A stretch of 64,000 bases of DNA from Streptomyces sp. NBC_01478 (GTDB lineage: Bacteria > Actinomycetota > Actinomycetes > Streptomycetales > Streptomycetaceae): contig NZ_CP109444.1 of NCBI RefSeq assembly GCF_036227225.1, forward strand, positions 930,001 to 994,000, read 5' to 3'. Under the pieces are notes generated by a model that was not told the DNA's origin, ran no database searches, and worked only from the letters and a program-made list of their open reading frames with translations. The position numbers and the translations under genes are program-made. The stretch's first letter is position 1; every line of letters begins with the position of its first letter. This document shows positions 47,401 to 55,352 of the stretch, piece after piece.

Positions 47401-48783
47401 TCAGAAGGCGGTGAGGTAGCGGTCCAACTCCCAGGCGCCGACCGTGCCGTGCCAGTCGAAGAACTCCTGGCGCTTGACCTCGCCGAAGTACGCGCTGACG
47501 CCGGGGCCGGCCGCGTCGAGGGCGCCGCCGATCACCGGGTCGGCGGCCAGTGCCTCCATGGCGTGCAGCAGGGTCGGGGGCAGTTCGGGGCGGGAGGCGG
47601 TGGCCGCCGCGTCTCCCGGTTCGCCGGGGTCGAGGGAGCGCTCGATGCCGTCGAGTCCGGCGGCCAGGGTCGCGGCTGCCGCGAGATAGGGGTTGGCGGA
47701 ACCGTCGCCGCCGCGCAGTTCGACGCGGTTGCCGTCGGGGACGCGGACGAAGTGGGTGCGGTCGTTGCCGCCGTAACCGGCCTTGCGGGGTGACCAGGTG
47801 GCGCCCGAGCGGGTCGAGACCGCGCCGGTGCGCTTGTACGAGTTGACGGTGGGCGCGATGACGGCCTGGAGGGCACGGGCGTGGTCGAGGATGCCGCCGA
47901 CGAAGGAGTAGGCGAGCGGGGACAGACCGAGGCCCCGGGTGTCGGAGGCGTCGGGGAAGGCGGGTTCGCTCCCCCGCCACAGCGACAGGTGCATGTGCAT
48001 CCCGGAACCGGTGCGGTCGGTGAACGGCTTCGGCATGAACGTGGCCGTCATGCCCCGCTGTTCGGCCAGCACCGACACCAGGTACCGCATGGTGATGACC
48101 CGGTCGGCGGTGGTGAGGGCGTCGGCGTAGGCGAAGTTCTGCTCGAACTGGCCGTTGCCGTCCTCGTGGTCGTTGGCGTAGTTGCCCCAGCCGAGGGAGT
48201 TCATCGCCTTGGAGACGGCGGTGAGGTGGTCGTACATCCGGGTCAACCCGCGGGCGTCGTAACAGGGTTGGGCGGCGGTGTCGCGGCTGTCGGCGACGGA
48301 GAGCGTGCCGTGTTCGTCGCGGTGGACGAGGAAGTACTCGATCTCCGCGCCGACCGCGAGGGACAGTCCGAGTTCGGCGGCTCGCGCCAGTACGGCGCGC
48401 AGGATGACGCGGGGCGCGTACGGCCAGGGCTTGCCCTCGACGTGCGGGTCGCAGTGCACGAGGGCGAGTCCTGGGCGTACGAAGGGCAGTGGGGTGTAGG
48501 AGGCGGCGTCGGGGAGCGCGATGACGTCGGGGTCGCTGGGCTGCTGTCCGAGCGCGCCGGCGGCGTAGCCCGCGAATCCGACGCCGTCGGACTGGAGTTC
48601 CTCGACCGCCTCGACGGGGACGAGCTTGGCGCAGGGTTTGCCCGCGAGGTCGACGAAGACGGCCAGGACGAACTCGACGCCGTCCGCGCGGACTTGGGCG
48701 GCGAGGTCGGGTGCGGGGTCGGCCGCCGGTGTCGGGCCGGGGCCGGTGGTCGTGGGCGGTGCGGCTGCGGTGTCCATCGCCAT
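47401..48783 (-). CDS. Glutamine-synthetase-like ligase (GlnT / gamma-glutamylmethylamide synthetase type)
   Basis: 460 residues from ATG 48783 (GGGAG 6 nt upstream). The GS fold is shown by VFVDLAGKPCAKLVPVE, the metal-binding GAEIEYFLVHRDEHG, NDHEDGNGQFEQNFAYADAL, GSGMHMHLSLW and RVELRGGDGSANPYLAAAATLAAGL. The NDHEDG-NGQFE block is characteristic of GlnT/GmaS enzymes rather than GlnA. Length fits GmaS (about 435-460). It is first in the operon and should join an amine to glutamate in an ATP-dependent reaction, using methylamine if it is a true GmaS; ethanolamine or other amines are alternatives. Confidence 0.93.
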   Translation of the reverse strand: MAMDTAAAPPTTTGPGPTPAADPAPDLAAQVRADGVEFVLAVFVDLAGKPCAKLVPVEAVEELQSDGVGFAGYAAGALGQQPSDPDVIALPDAASYTPLPFVRPGLALVHCDPHVEGKPWPYAPRVILRAVLARAAELGLSLAVGAEIEYFLVHRDEHGTLSVADSRDTAAQPCYDARGLTRMYDHLTAVSKAMNSLGWGNYANDHEDGNGQFEQNFAYADALTTADRVITMRYLVSVLAEQRGMTATFMPKPFTDRTGSGMHMHLSLWRGSEPAFPDASDTRGLGLSPLAYSFVGGILDHARALQAVIAPTVNSYKRTGAVSTRSGATWSPRKAGYGGNDRTHFVRVPDGNRVELRGGDGSANPYLAAAATLAAGLDGIERSLDPGEPGDAAATASRPELPPTLLHAMEALAADPVIGGALDAAGPGVSAYFGEVKRQEFFDWHGTVGAWELDRYLTAF

Positions 48784-48805
48784 GGGAGGCTCCCAGCATC
48801 CAGGG

Positions 48806-48878
48806 GTTTCCTGATGTGAATCTCGATTTCCCATCAGGAAACTCCCTTGCGATTACGGACCCGTTTCCCGCAGGGAAG
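48806..48878. promoter_or_regulatory. Inverted repeats upstream of the amine operon
   Basis: GTTTCCTGATG (48806-48816) and CATCAGGAAAC (48832-48842) are perfect 11-bp inverted arms around 15 bp. TTCCCGCAGGGAA (48865-48877) is a related smaller palindrome. They start 23 nt upstream of the GmaS-like start and are a likely site for the XRE-cupin regulator. Confidence 0.75.
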
Positions 48879-48975
48879 CGCCCTGTTGCTGGTGCTGGGC
48901 GGCCCAACTCCGCTCCCCTGTCGCGGATATGGCGTTCTCATATGGCGAGAGGTAGCCTCTCATCCCATCGCCACG

Positions 48976-49000
48976 TCTCGTCTCGTCTCGTCTCGTCTCG
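48976..49000. repeat. Pentanucleotide microsatellite (TCTCG)x5
   Basis: Five exact TCTCG copies lie 34 nt ahead of the SDR start, followed by partly related CTCGTCACGTCTCG sequence. Length change would alter promoter-to-start spacing rather than coding frame. Confidence 0.95.
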
Positions 49001-49034
49001 TCACAACTCGTCACGTCTCGCCGGGGAGGCCGTC

Positions 49035-49793
49035 ATGGCAGGCACGATGCAGGGCAAGGTCGCCGTGATCAGCGGAGGTTCGACCGGTGTGGGGCGTGCC
49101 GTCGGGACGCTGCTCGCCGAGAACGGGGCGCAGGTGGTGCTGCTCGCCCGGCGCGCCGACCGGCTGGAGACGGCGGCGCTGGAGATGACGGGGTCGGTGC
49201 TGACGATCCCGACCGACGTCAGCAGCGGGGACAGTGTCCGTGCGGCGTTCGCTCAGGTCGAGGAGCGGTTCGGGCGGGTGGACATTCTCGTGAACAGCGC
49301 CGGCGTGGCCCGGATCCGCGCCATCGAGGAGACCGCCGACGAGGACATCCACGCCTGCATCGGCACCAACCTCCTGGGCCCGATCCACACGATCCGCTCG
49401 GCGGTGCCGCTGCTGCGGGCGGCGGGAGGTGGTGACATTCTCAACATCTCCTCCGAGATCACCCTCGACCACATGCCGCTGATGGCGATGTACACGGCGA
49501 GCAAGCACGGCCTGAACGGCTTCACCGCGGCCATGCACAAGGAACTGCGCGGCGACGGGATCCGGGTCGCTCTGGTGATCCTTGGCTCGATCTCGGACAG
49601 CGCCTTCATCGAGAACTTCCCCGGCGAGGACCGGCAGCGCGCCGCGCCGGTGTGGGAGGCCGACGGCTATCTGACCAGGGTGGGCGCGATGAAACCGCTG
49701 CCTTCCGCGACCGTCGCCCGGGTGATGTTCCAGTTGCTCGCCACCCCGCCCGAGGTCGTCCAGGACGTGGTGCACATCCGTCCCGCGGGCTGA
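49035..49793 (+). CDS. Short-chain dehydrogenase/reductase
   Basis: 252 residues. The NAD(P)-binding SGGSTGVGRAVG (GxxxGxG) is at the N-terminus, with NSAGVARIRA as the NNAG variant, SSEITLDHMPLMAMYTASKHG carrying the catalytic Ser, Tyr and Lys, and VALVILGSISDSAF near the C-terminus. It is a classical SDR; the arginine-rich ARRADRLE at the beta-2 end suggests NADP. GGGGAGG lies 6 nt ahead of ATG 49035. It is divergent from the amine operon, with a pentanucleotide repeat in between. The substrate is unknown. Confidence 0.94.
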   Translation: MAGTMQGKVAVISGGSTGVGRAVGTLLAENGAQVVLLARRADRLETAALEMTGSVLTIPTDVSSGDSVRAAFAQVEERFGRVDILVNSAGVARIRAIEETADEDIHACIGTNLLGPIHTIRSAVPLLRAAGGGDILNISSEITLDHMPLMAMYTASKHGLNGFTAAMHKELRGDGIRVALVILGSISDSAFIENFPGEDRQRAAPVWEADGYLTRVGAMKPLPSATVARVMFQLLATPPEVVQDVVHIRPAG

Positions 49794-49910
49794 GGAACCC
49801 TCGCGGGAACCCCGTACGGTCCGTACACCGGCCGGACACGGCCCATGCGCCGGCCTTGGACACCCCATAAGTCGGCCTTATGAGGTCATAGACCGGACCC
49901 GCATACCGAC

Positions 49911-49933
49911 TTAGGCATGCCTTAGCTTAGGCT
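49911..49933. promoter_or_regulatory. Iron-box-like sequence upstream of ferredoxin reductase
   Basis: TTAGGCATGCCTTAGCTTAG continued by GCT contains three TTAGG/CCTAA-like half-sites and resembles the DmdR/IdeR consensus built on TTAGGTTAGGCT. The match is partial. A second inverted repeat, CATAAGtcggcCTTATG, is at 49866-49882. Confidence 0.5.
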
Positions 49934-49974
49934 TCCCGTCGAGTCGCTTGTCATCGCTCGAAGGGAACCTGATC

Positions 49975-51339
49975 ATGCCGCGCCCCCTGCGGGTAGCCAT
50001 CGTCGGAGCCGGCCCCGCCGGGATCTACGCCGCCGACGCCCTGCTCAAGTCCGAGGTGGCCGCCGAACCCGGCGTGTCCATCGACCTCTTCGAGCGGATG
50101 CCCGCGCCCTTCGGCCTGATCCGGTACGGCGTCGCCCCCGACCACCCGCGCATCAAGGGCATCATCAACGCCCTGCACCAGGTCCTGGACAAACCGCAGA
50201 TCCGCCTCTTCGGCAACGTCGACTACCCGACCGACATCAGCCTGGACGACCTGCGCTCCTTCTACGACGCGGTGGTCTTCTCCACCGGTGCCACGGCCGA
50301 CCGCGACATGTCCATACCCGGCATCGAGCTCGACGGTTCCTACGGCGCCGCCGACTTCGTCTCCTGGTACGACGGCCACCCCGACGTCCCGCGCACCTGG
50401 CCGCTGGAGGCCGAGAAGGTCGCCGTTCTCGGTGTCGGAAACGTCGCTCTCGACGTGGCCCGCATCCTCGCCAAGACCGGCGACGAACTGCTGCCGACCG
50501 AGATCCCGCCGAACGTCCACGAGGGCCTGAAGGCCAACAAGGCGCTGGAGGTCCACGTCTTCGGCCGCCGCGGCCCGGCGCAGGCGAAGTTCTCCCCGAT
50601 GGAGCTGCGGGAGCTGGACCACTCCCCGAACATCGAGGTCATCGTCGACCCCGAGGACATCGACTACGACGAGGGCTCGATCACCACCCGTCGTGGCAAC
50701 AAGCAGGCCGACATGGTCGCCAAGACCCTGGAGAACTGGGCGATCCGCGATGTCGGCGACCGCCCGCACAAGCTGTTCCTGCACTTCTTCGAGTCGCCGT
50801 CGGAGATCCTCGGCGAGGACGGCAAGGTCGTCGGCCTGCGCACCGAGCGCACCGCCCTCGACGGCACCGGCAACGTCAAGGGCACCGGCGAGTTCAAGAA
50901 CTGGGACGTCACCGCGATCTACCGCGCGGTCGGCTACCTCTCCGACAAGCTCCCCAAGCTCCCCTGGGACATCGACTCGGGCACGGTCCCGGACGAGGGC
51001 GGCCGGGTCATCCAGGAGACCGGCGAGCACCTCCAGTCGACGTACGTCACCGGCTGGATCCGGCGCGGCCCGGTCGGCCTGATCGGTCACACCAAGGGCG
51101 ATGCCAACGAGACGGTCGCGAACCTGCTCGACGACCACGCCAACGGCCGTCTGCACACGCCTGTTTCGCCCGACCCGGAGGCGGTGGAGTCGTTCTTCGC
51201 CGAGCGGAACGTCCGCTTCACCACCTGGGACGGCTGGTACAAGCTGGACGCCGCCGAGAAGGCGCTGGGCGAGCCGCAGGGCCGCGAGCGCGTGAAGATC
51301 GTCGAGCGTGAGGACATGCTCAGGGAGAGCGGCGCGTAA
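49975..51339 (+). CDS. fprA: Ferredoxin-NADP reductase (FprA type)
   Basis: 454 residues. It is related to mycobacterial FprA and adrenodoxin reductase. FAD binding is by RVAIVGAGPAGIYAADALL, and NADP binding by VAVLGVGNVALDVARIL near residue 155, with FGRRGPAQAKFSPMELREL. The C-terminal GWIRRGPVGLIGHTKGDANETVANLL closes the flavin site. It passes electrons from NADPH to ferredoxins and could feed the P450 at 30-31 kb. ATG 49975 has GAAGGGAA upstream. An iron-box-like element precedes it, so iron control is possible. Confidence 0.95.
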   Translation: MPRPLRVAIVGAGPAGIYAADALLKSEVAAEPGVSIDLFERMPAPFGLIRYGVAPDHPRIKGIINALHQVLDKPQIRLFGNVDYPTDISLDDLRSFYDAVVFSTGATADRDMSIPGIELDGSYGAADFVSWYDGHPDVPRTWPLEAEKVAVLGVGNVALDVARILAKTGDELLPTEIPPNVHEGLKANKALEVHVFGRRGPAQAKFSPMELRELDHSPNIEVIVDPEDIDYDEGSITTRRGNKQADMVAKTLENWAIRDVGDRPHKLFLHFFESPSEILGEDGKVVGLRTERTALDGTGNVKGTGEFKNWDVTAIYRAVGYLSDKLPKLPWDIDSGTVPDEGGRVIQETGEHLQSTYVTGWIRRGPVGLIGHTKGDANETVANLLDDHANGRLHTPVSPDPEAVESFFAERNVRFTTWDGWYKLDAAEKALGEPQGRERVKIVEREDMLRESGA

Positions 51340-51364
51340 GCGTAGTTCCCGCGACATCGGAACC

Positions 51365-51397
51365 GAGGGGCCCGGCGGCCGTACCGCCGGGCCCCTC
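51365..51397 (+). terminator. Terminator of fprA
   Basis: GAGGGGCCCGGCGG pairs perfectly with CCGCCGGGCCCCTC around CCGTA, starting 26 nt after the TAA. The rest of the 336-bp gap to 51675 shows no gene that I can support. Confidence 0.92.
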
Positions 51398-51675
51398 GCG
51401 CATGTCGGCTCGCCGCCCCGGCCCGCCGCGCGAACCCCCCGGTGACTACGGGGAGCTCGGCCGCCGCGCACTCCGAGCCATCCACACGCGGCGCGCCCGA
51501 CCCTCCGGTTGGCCGGCGGCGGCCTCAACACCCCGTCCGTCCCCAGGCGTTGGAAGACCCGACGCACGAACGCGCCGCCAGGCCGCGTGACACAAGCCCC
51601 GGCATCCGACAGCGGTACGCCACGGCTCGAAGTCCGTCCACCCGAGCTGGCAGAAGGGGCTGTTAACGTCCTCCG

Positions 51676-52641
51676 GTGTTCTCCCTTCTCGAACCCCCGT
51701 TCCTCTCCCGGCTGCGCGACGCGCGCCGGGTCCTCGTCGCCGGCGCGGGCGGCGGCTTCGACGTCTACGCCGGGCTGCCGCTGGCCCTCGCTCTGCGCTC
51801 GGCCGGCAAGGAGGTGCACCTCGCCAACCTGTCCTTCGCCGACCTGTACGGCCTCGACCAGGACGTGTGGGTGGACCCGGACGTAGCCGCCATCGGCCCC
51901 GGCACGGAGGCCCGGGGCGACTACTTCCCCGAGCGGTCTCTCGCGCGGTGGCTCGACCTGCACGACATGCCGTCCACGGTGTACGCGTTCCCGCTGACCG
52001 GTGTGCGGCCGCTGCGGGACGCGTACCGCGCGCTGATCGGGCATCTCGGCGGTGTCGACGCCGTCGTGCTGGTGGACGGCGGCACCGACATCCTGATGCG
52101 GGGCGACGAGCACGGGCTCGGCACTCCGGAGGAGGACATGGTCAGCCTCGCGGCGGTGAACGGGCTCGACGAGGTGCCGGTGCGGCTGGTGGCGTGCCTC
52201 GGTTTCGGCATCGACGCGTATCACGGGGTCAACCACGCGCTGGTGCTGGAGAATCTGGCCGCTCTCGAGCGCGAGGGTGCCTATCTCGGCGCGTTCTCCC
52301 TGCCGCGCGAGAGCCGCGAGGGGCGGCTGTACCTCGATGCGGTGGCCCACGCCCAGGAGTCCACGCCGGAGCATCCGAGCATCGTCAACGGTTCGGTGGC
52401 GGCGGCCGTACGCGGGGACTTCGGCGATGTCCGTTTCACCGAACGCACGCGTGGCAGCGAGCTGTTCGTCAACCCCCTCATGGCGCTGTACTTCTGTGTG
52501 GACGCGCCGGGGCTCGCCCGCCGCAACCTCTACCTCGACCGGCTGGAGCAGACCGCGCTCATCCGCCAAGTGAGCTCGCTCATCGAGGAGTTCCGCGACG
52601 AACTGCCCCGGCAGCGGCCACCGCGCGTGTATCCCCACTGA
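51676..52641 (+). CDS. DUF1152-domain protein
   Basis: 321 residues from GTG 51676. The first conserved block is VLVAGAGGGFDVYAGLPLALALRSAG, a glycine-rich turn after a beta strand that resembles a nucleotide- or cofactor-binding loop. Others are VVLVDGGTDILMRGDEHGLGTPEEDMVSLAAV and GFGIDAYHGVNHALVLENLAAL. DUF1152 function is unknown. There is no signal peptide or membrane helix. No strong ribosome binding site is seen. Its 3' end overlaps the convergent DUF2306 gene by 62 bp. Confidence 0.88.
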   Translation: MFSLLEPPFLSRLRDARRVLVAGAGGGFDVYAGLPLALALRSAGKEVHLANLSFADLYGLDQDVWVDPDVAAIGPGTEARGDYFPERSLARWLDLHDMPSTVYAFPLTGVRPLRDAYRALIGHLGGVDAVVLVDGGTDILMRGDEHGLGTPEEDMVSLAAVNGLDEVPVRLVACLGFGIDAYHGVNHALVLENLAALEREGAYLGAFSLPRESREGRLYLDAVAHAQESTPEHPSIVNGSVAAAVRGDFGDVRFTERTRGSELFVNPLMALYFCVDAPGLARRNLYLDRLEQTALIRQVSSLIEEFRDELPRQRPPRVYPH

Positions 52642-53782
52642 GCGACGGACCCACCGCTGTCATGGGTTCGCGGCGGCCGTTCATGACGCGCAGGCTCACG
52701 ACGGTGGTCGCGGCGAACGCGAGCATGCCGCAGCCGATGGCGACCCCGGCGGTCAGAGCCGTCAACCGGTCGAGGCCCAGGGCGCGTTGGAACACCGGAG
52801 CCGCGCCGACCGACAGCACCGGCGCCAGGCACAGGGCGGTCAGATGCAGCCGCCACTCCTCCCGCGCCCAGGGCCGCCCCTGGCGTCCGGCGCGCCGGAC
52901 GCCGATCGCCAGCACGGCGTAACTCACCGCGTAGGGAAGGAGATAGGCCCACAGCAGTCGCCGTCCGGTCGCACCGAAGTCGAGGTAGGAGCGGGCGATC
53001 CACACCAGGGCGGCCCCACCGGCGAGTTGGGCCACGGCGAGCACGGGCCCCGGCGCCCAGGACCCCGACACGCCCTCGACCGTCGTACGGCGGTCCCGTG
53101 CGCGCGCGGCGACCAGCGCGCCGAACGTGACCACCGAACCCAGGTGCATGATCGCCACCTGGTTGATCTGCTCCATGGTCAGACCGGGCAACAGCCTGGG
53201 CAGGAAGCCCCATTCGAGGCGCAGCAGCGGTGCGGTGAGGAGGAAGCCGTAGCAGAGGAGCATCCAGCGCTGGTGCAGGTCGAGGAATCCGCGGACCGCG
53301 GCCAGGATGCCGAAGGTCACGCTCATGACGGTGCCGACCATGAGGGTGGCGAGCACGATCCAGAACGCGGGGCCGCTGAACGCGTCCTCGGGGGCCGTGC
53401 GCGCGAGATAGATCCCGGCGCCGGCCATCGAGACGTACACCGTGACGGCGAAGACGACGCCCAGCGTGCGGTGCAGACGCGTGCGGCGGCGGGCGGCGGT
53501 CAGGAGTTGGGCCGGGCCGAGCAGCATGAGGGCGCCGCCGAGGACCGAGTGCACGATCATCGGTACGAGGCTGTGTCGGTAGGGCGCGACCCGGTCGGCG
53601 AGAGCGTCGGTGACGTAGCGCGGGGAGACCACGCGGCCCATGACCCACTCCCCGAGGGCGGGGGCGCCGGGGCGGGCGTAGGGCCACAGTTCGGTCATCG
53701 CGATCGGCGCGTACGCCACGCACATGACCGTCACCGCGATCATCGTGGCGCGGCGCCAGGTGCTGTTCGTCGGACGACGCAC
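52580..53782 (-). CDS. DUF2306 membrane protein
   Basis: 400 residues with about eight to ten hydrophobic segments. The DUF2306 core (about 60-180) includes HSLVPMIVHSVLGGALMLLGPAQLL, HRTLGVVFAVTVYVSMAGAG and LHQRWMLLCYGFLLTAPLLRLEW. Several His residues in membrane segments recall a haem or metal site, but that is conjecture. The C-terminal half adds a further helical bundle. GTG 53782 is used as start. It converges on the DUF1152 gene; PadR lies upstream in the same direction 90 bp away. Confidence 0.85.
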   Translation of the reverse strand: MRRPTNSTWRRATMIAVTVMCVAYAPIAMTELWPYARPGAPALGEWVMGRVVSPRYVTDALADRVAPYRHSLVPMIVHSVLGGALMLLGPAQLLTAARRRTRLHRTLGVVFAVTVYVSMAGAGIYLARTAPEDAFSGPAFWIVLATLMVGTVMSVTFGILAAVRGFLDLHQRWMLLCYGFLLTAPLLRLEWGFLPRLLPGLTMEQINQVAIMHLGSVVTFGALVAARARDRRTTVEGVSGSWAPGPVLAVAQLAGGAALVWIARSYLDFGATGRRLLWAYLLPYAVSYAVLAIGVRRAGRQGRPWAREEWRLHLTALCLAPVLSVGAAPVFQRALGLDRLTALTAGVAIGCGMLAFAATTVVSLRVMNGRREPMTAVGPSLSGDTRAVAAAGAVRRGTPR

Positions 53783-53871
53783 GGCGGCCCCCCTGCTGGC
53801 TCACGGCCTCGGCCCGGCCCTCAATAGTCTCGTCTGGACCATCGAGACGGTAGAGGCGGCCACCGCCGTGG

Positions 53872-54402
53872 TCAACGGTCCTGCGCGCGTTCGTCGCGGT
53901 GCCGTACCCACTCCCAGAAGTCGATCATCATCCGCTCGTACCGGATGCCGAACTCCAGCGCCTCGCGCTGCCCCGGGGCAAGTAACCCACCCACCCCGTC
54001 GGCGAGTTCCTCGTAGCCCCGAAGCGTCTTCTCGTGCTCGCCGAGCTGGGCCGGGGCGAGGACGTCGGGACGGCCGCCGAACCACAGCTTGAGAATGCCG
54101 CGCTCCCTGGCCTCGACCGGCACGAACTCCGGGTCGTCGAGCCAGCCCCTCAGGACGGCCCGGCCCTGGCCGGTGAGGGTCAACACCCGGCGGTTACGGC
54201 CGCTTTCGCGCCGCACCTGGGAGAGCAGCCCGGCCTCCAGCAGCCGGTCGCACTGGGCGTACACCTGCGCGTGCGGCATCGACCAGAACGGCGCGACGGT
54301 ACGCGCGGCCTCCGTCTTCACGTCGTACGGGCTCGCCTCGCCCAGCTTGTCGATGATGCCGAGGACGAGGAACGAGGAGGTGGTCAGCCGCACGTCAGCC
54401 AT
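53872..54402 (-). CDS. PadR-family transcriptional regulator
   Basis: 176 residues from ATG 54402. The PadR winged HTH is SSFLVLGIIDKLGEASPYDVKTEAARTVAPFWSMPHAQVYAQCDRLLEAGLLSQVRRESGRNRRVLTLT is its full stretch in outline, with the C-terminal helical part LEFGIRYERMMIDFWEW forming the dimer arm. It sits 89 nt upstream of the DUF2306 gene in the same orientation, a possible two-gene unit. The ligand is unknown. Confidence 0.92.
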   Translation of the reverse strand: MADVRLTTSSFLVLGIIDKLGEASPYDVKTEAARTVAPFWSMPHAQVYAQCDRLLEAGLLSQVRRESGRNRRVLTLTGQGRAVLRGWLDDPEFVPVEARERGILKLWFGGRPDVLAPAQLGEHEKTLRGYEELADGVGGLLAPGQREALEFGIRYERMMIDFWEWVRHRDERAQDR

Positions 54403-54530
54403 GCGTCGACCGTATCGCGGTGTCGAACGAATACTTGGGGTGCGCAAATGATGTGAACTGCCCCACGACGGGTAGTTCTTAACTCAGCGCCTCTTCCGCG
54501 TGAACACCTCCACTCAAAGGAACTGTGGTC

Positions 54531-55079
54531 TTGGCTCTCGCGTACCCTGACGCCCCGTCAGCCCGTCGACCCGGGCGTACCTGGACTATTCGCATCACCG
54601 GTCACCGCGACCGCACCGCCTCGGTGAGCTGCTCCTCCGGGTGCGGCATGCCGGCCCGGTCGCGCGACCTCGCGGCCCTGCGCCGCTTCGCCGAAGCCCA
54701 TGCGGCGGCCCACGTCAGAGCGGCGACCGTACGCCCCGACGCGGCCTGCGGCTGCCGTCGGCAGCGGTGCGCGGCGCACGAGGGGACCCGGGTCGACTGC
54801 TCGGGATCGGTGCTGCTGGTGCTGCGCCACGATCCCGCGGTCGGCCAGGTGTGGACCCTCGCCGAGGTCTGCGCGGCCTGCGCCTCGCTGATGACGCACA
54901 CCCGCGTCGTCGGCAAGCCCGTGCCGCGCACCCGGCCGCCGCGCGAGGAGACGGTCGTCCCCCTGGAGGTGCCGTCCGCGACGAGCGCTCGTCCGGTACC
55001 GGCCGGGTTCAGCGCGCCCGCGCCCGATCCGGGCGTCCCGTCCCGGCCGGGCGCCGCGAACAGGCGTCGGGGGCGGTGA
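54531..55079 (+). CDS. Cysteine-rich actinobacterial hypothetical protein
   Basis: 182 residues from TTG 54531 (AAAGGA about 9-11 nt upstream); GTG 54525 is also possible. Cysteine clusters occur as VSCSSGCGM, CGCRRQRCAAHEGTRVDCSG and CAACASL, with His residues between, which suggests one or two structural zinc sites. The last 60 residues are Pro/Ala-rich and probably disordered. No named domain was recognised. It has no signal peptide. A strong hairpin follows it. Confidence 0.7.
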   Translation: MALAYPDAPSARRPGRTWTIRITGHRDRTASVSCSSGCGMPARSRDLAALRRFAEAHAAAHVRAATVRPDAACGCRRQRCAAHEGTRVDCSGSVLLVLRHDPAVGQVWTLAEVCAACASLMTHTRVVGKPVPRTRPPREETVVPLEVPSATSARPVPAGFSAPAPDPGVPSRPGAANRRRGR

Positions 55080-55094
55080 GGTCCGATGGCACAC

Positions 55095-55136
55095 GGACGG
55101 GACCCGCCCCGAGCGGATGGTGGGCGGGTCCCGTCC
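55095..55136 (+). terminator. Strong hairpin terminator
   Basis: GGACGGGACCCGCCC (55095-55109) pairs perfectly with GGGCGGGTCCCGTCC (55122-55136), a 15-bp stem with a 12-nt loop. It starts 16 nt after the cysteine-rich gene. Confidence 0.93.
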
Positions 55137-55352
55137 GCCCCACCATTCTGAGGACCGGGCCATGTCAATTGCACGCATGAAACCCGTCCTCCCGGAGTGA
55201 ACGGATCACACCCCGCGCGTAAGCTCGCGCGGTATCGCAGGAAAATCGGGCATACGAGACGCTGCGCCCCCTGCTCGACCCCCGCTTGACCCGCCAAGAT
55301 CTCCCACGGGGATACTGATGGGTCAGCACCGCACCCGCCCGCAGATTGGCCT

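Noticed and set aside
49951..52638. Long antisense reading frame across fprA and DUF1152
   Set aside because: The sense strand carries clear conserved families; the antisense translation shows none.
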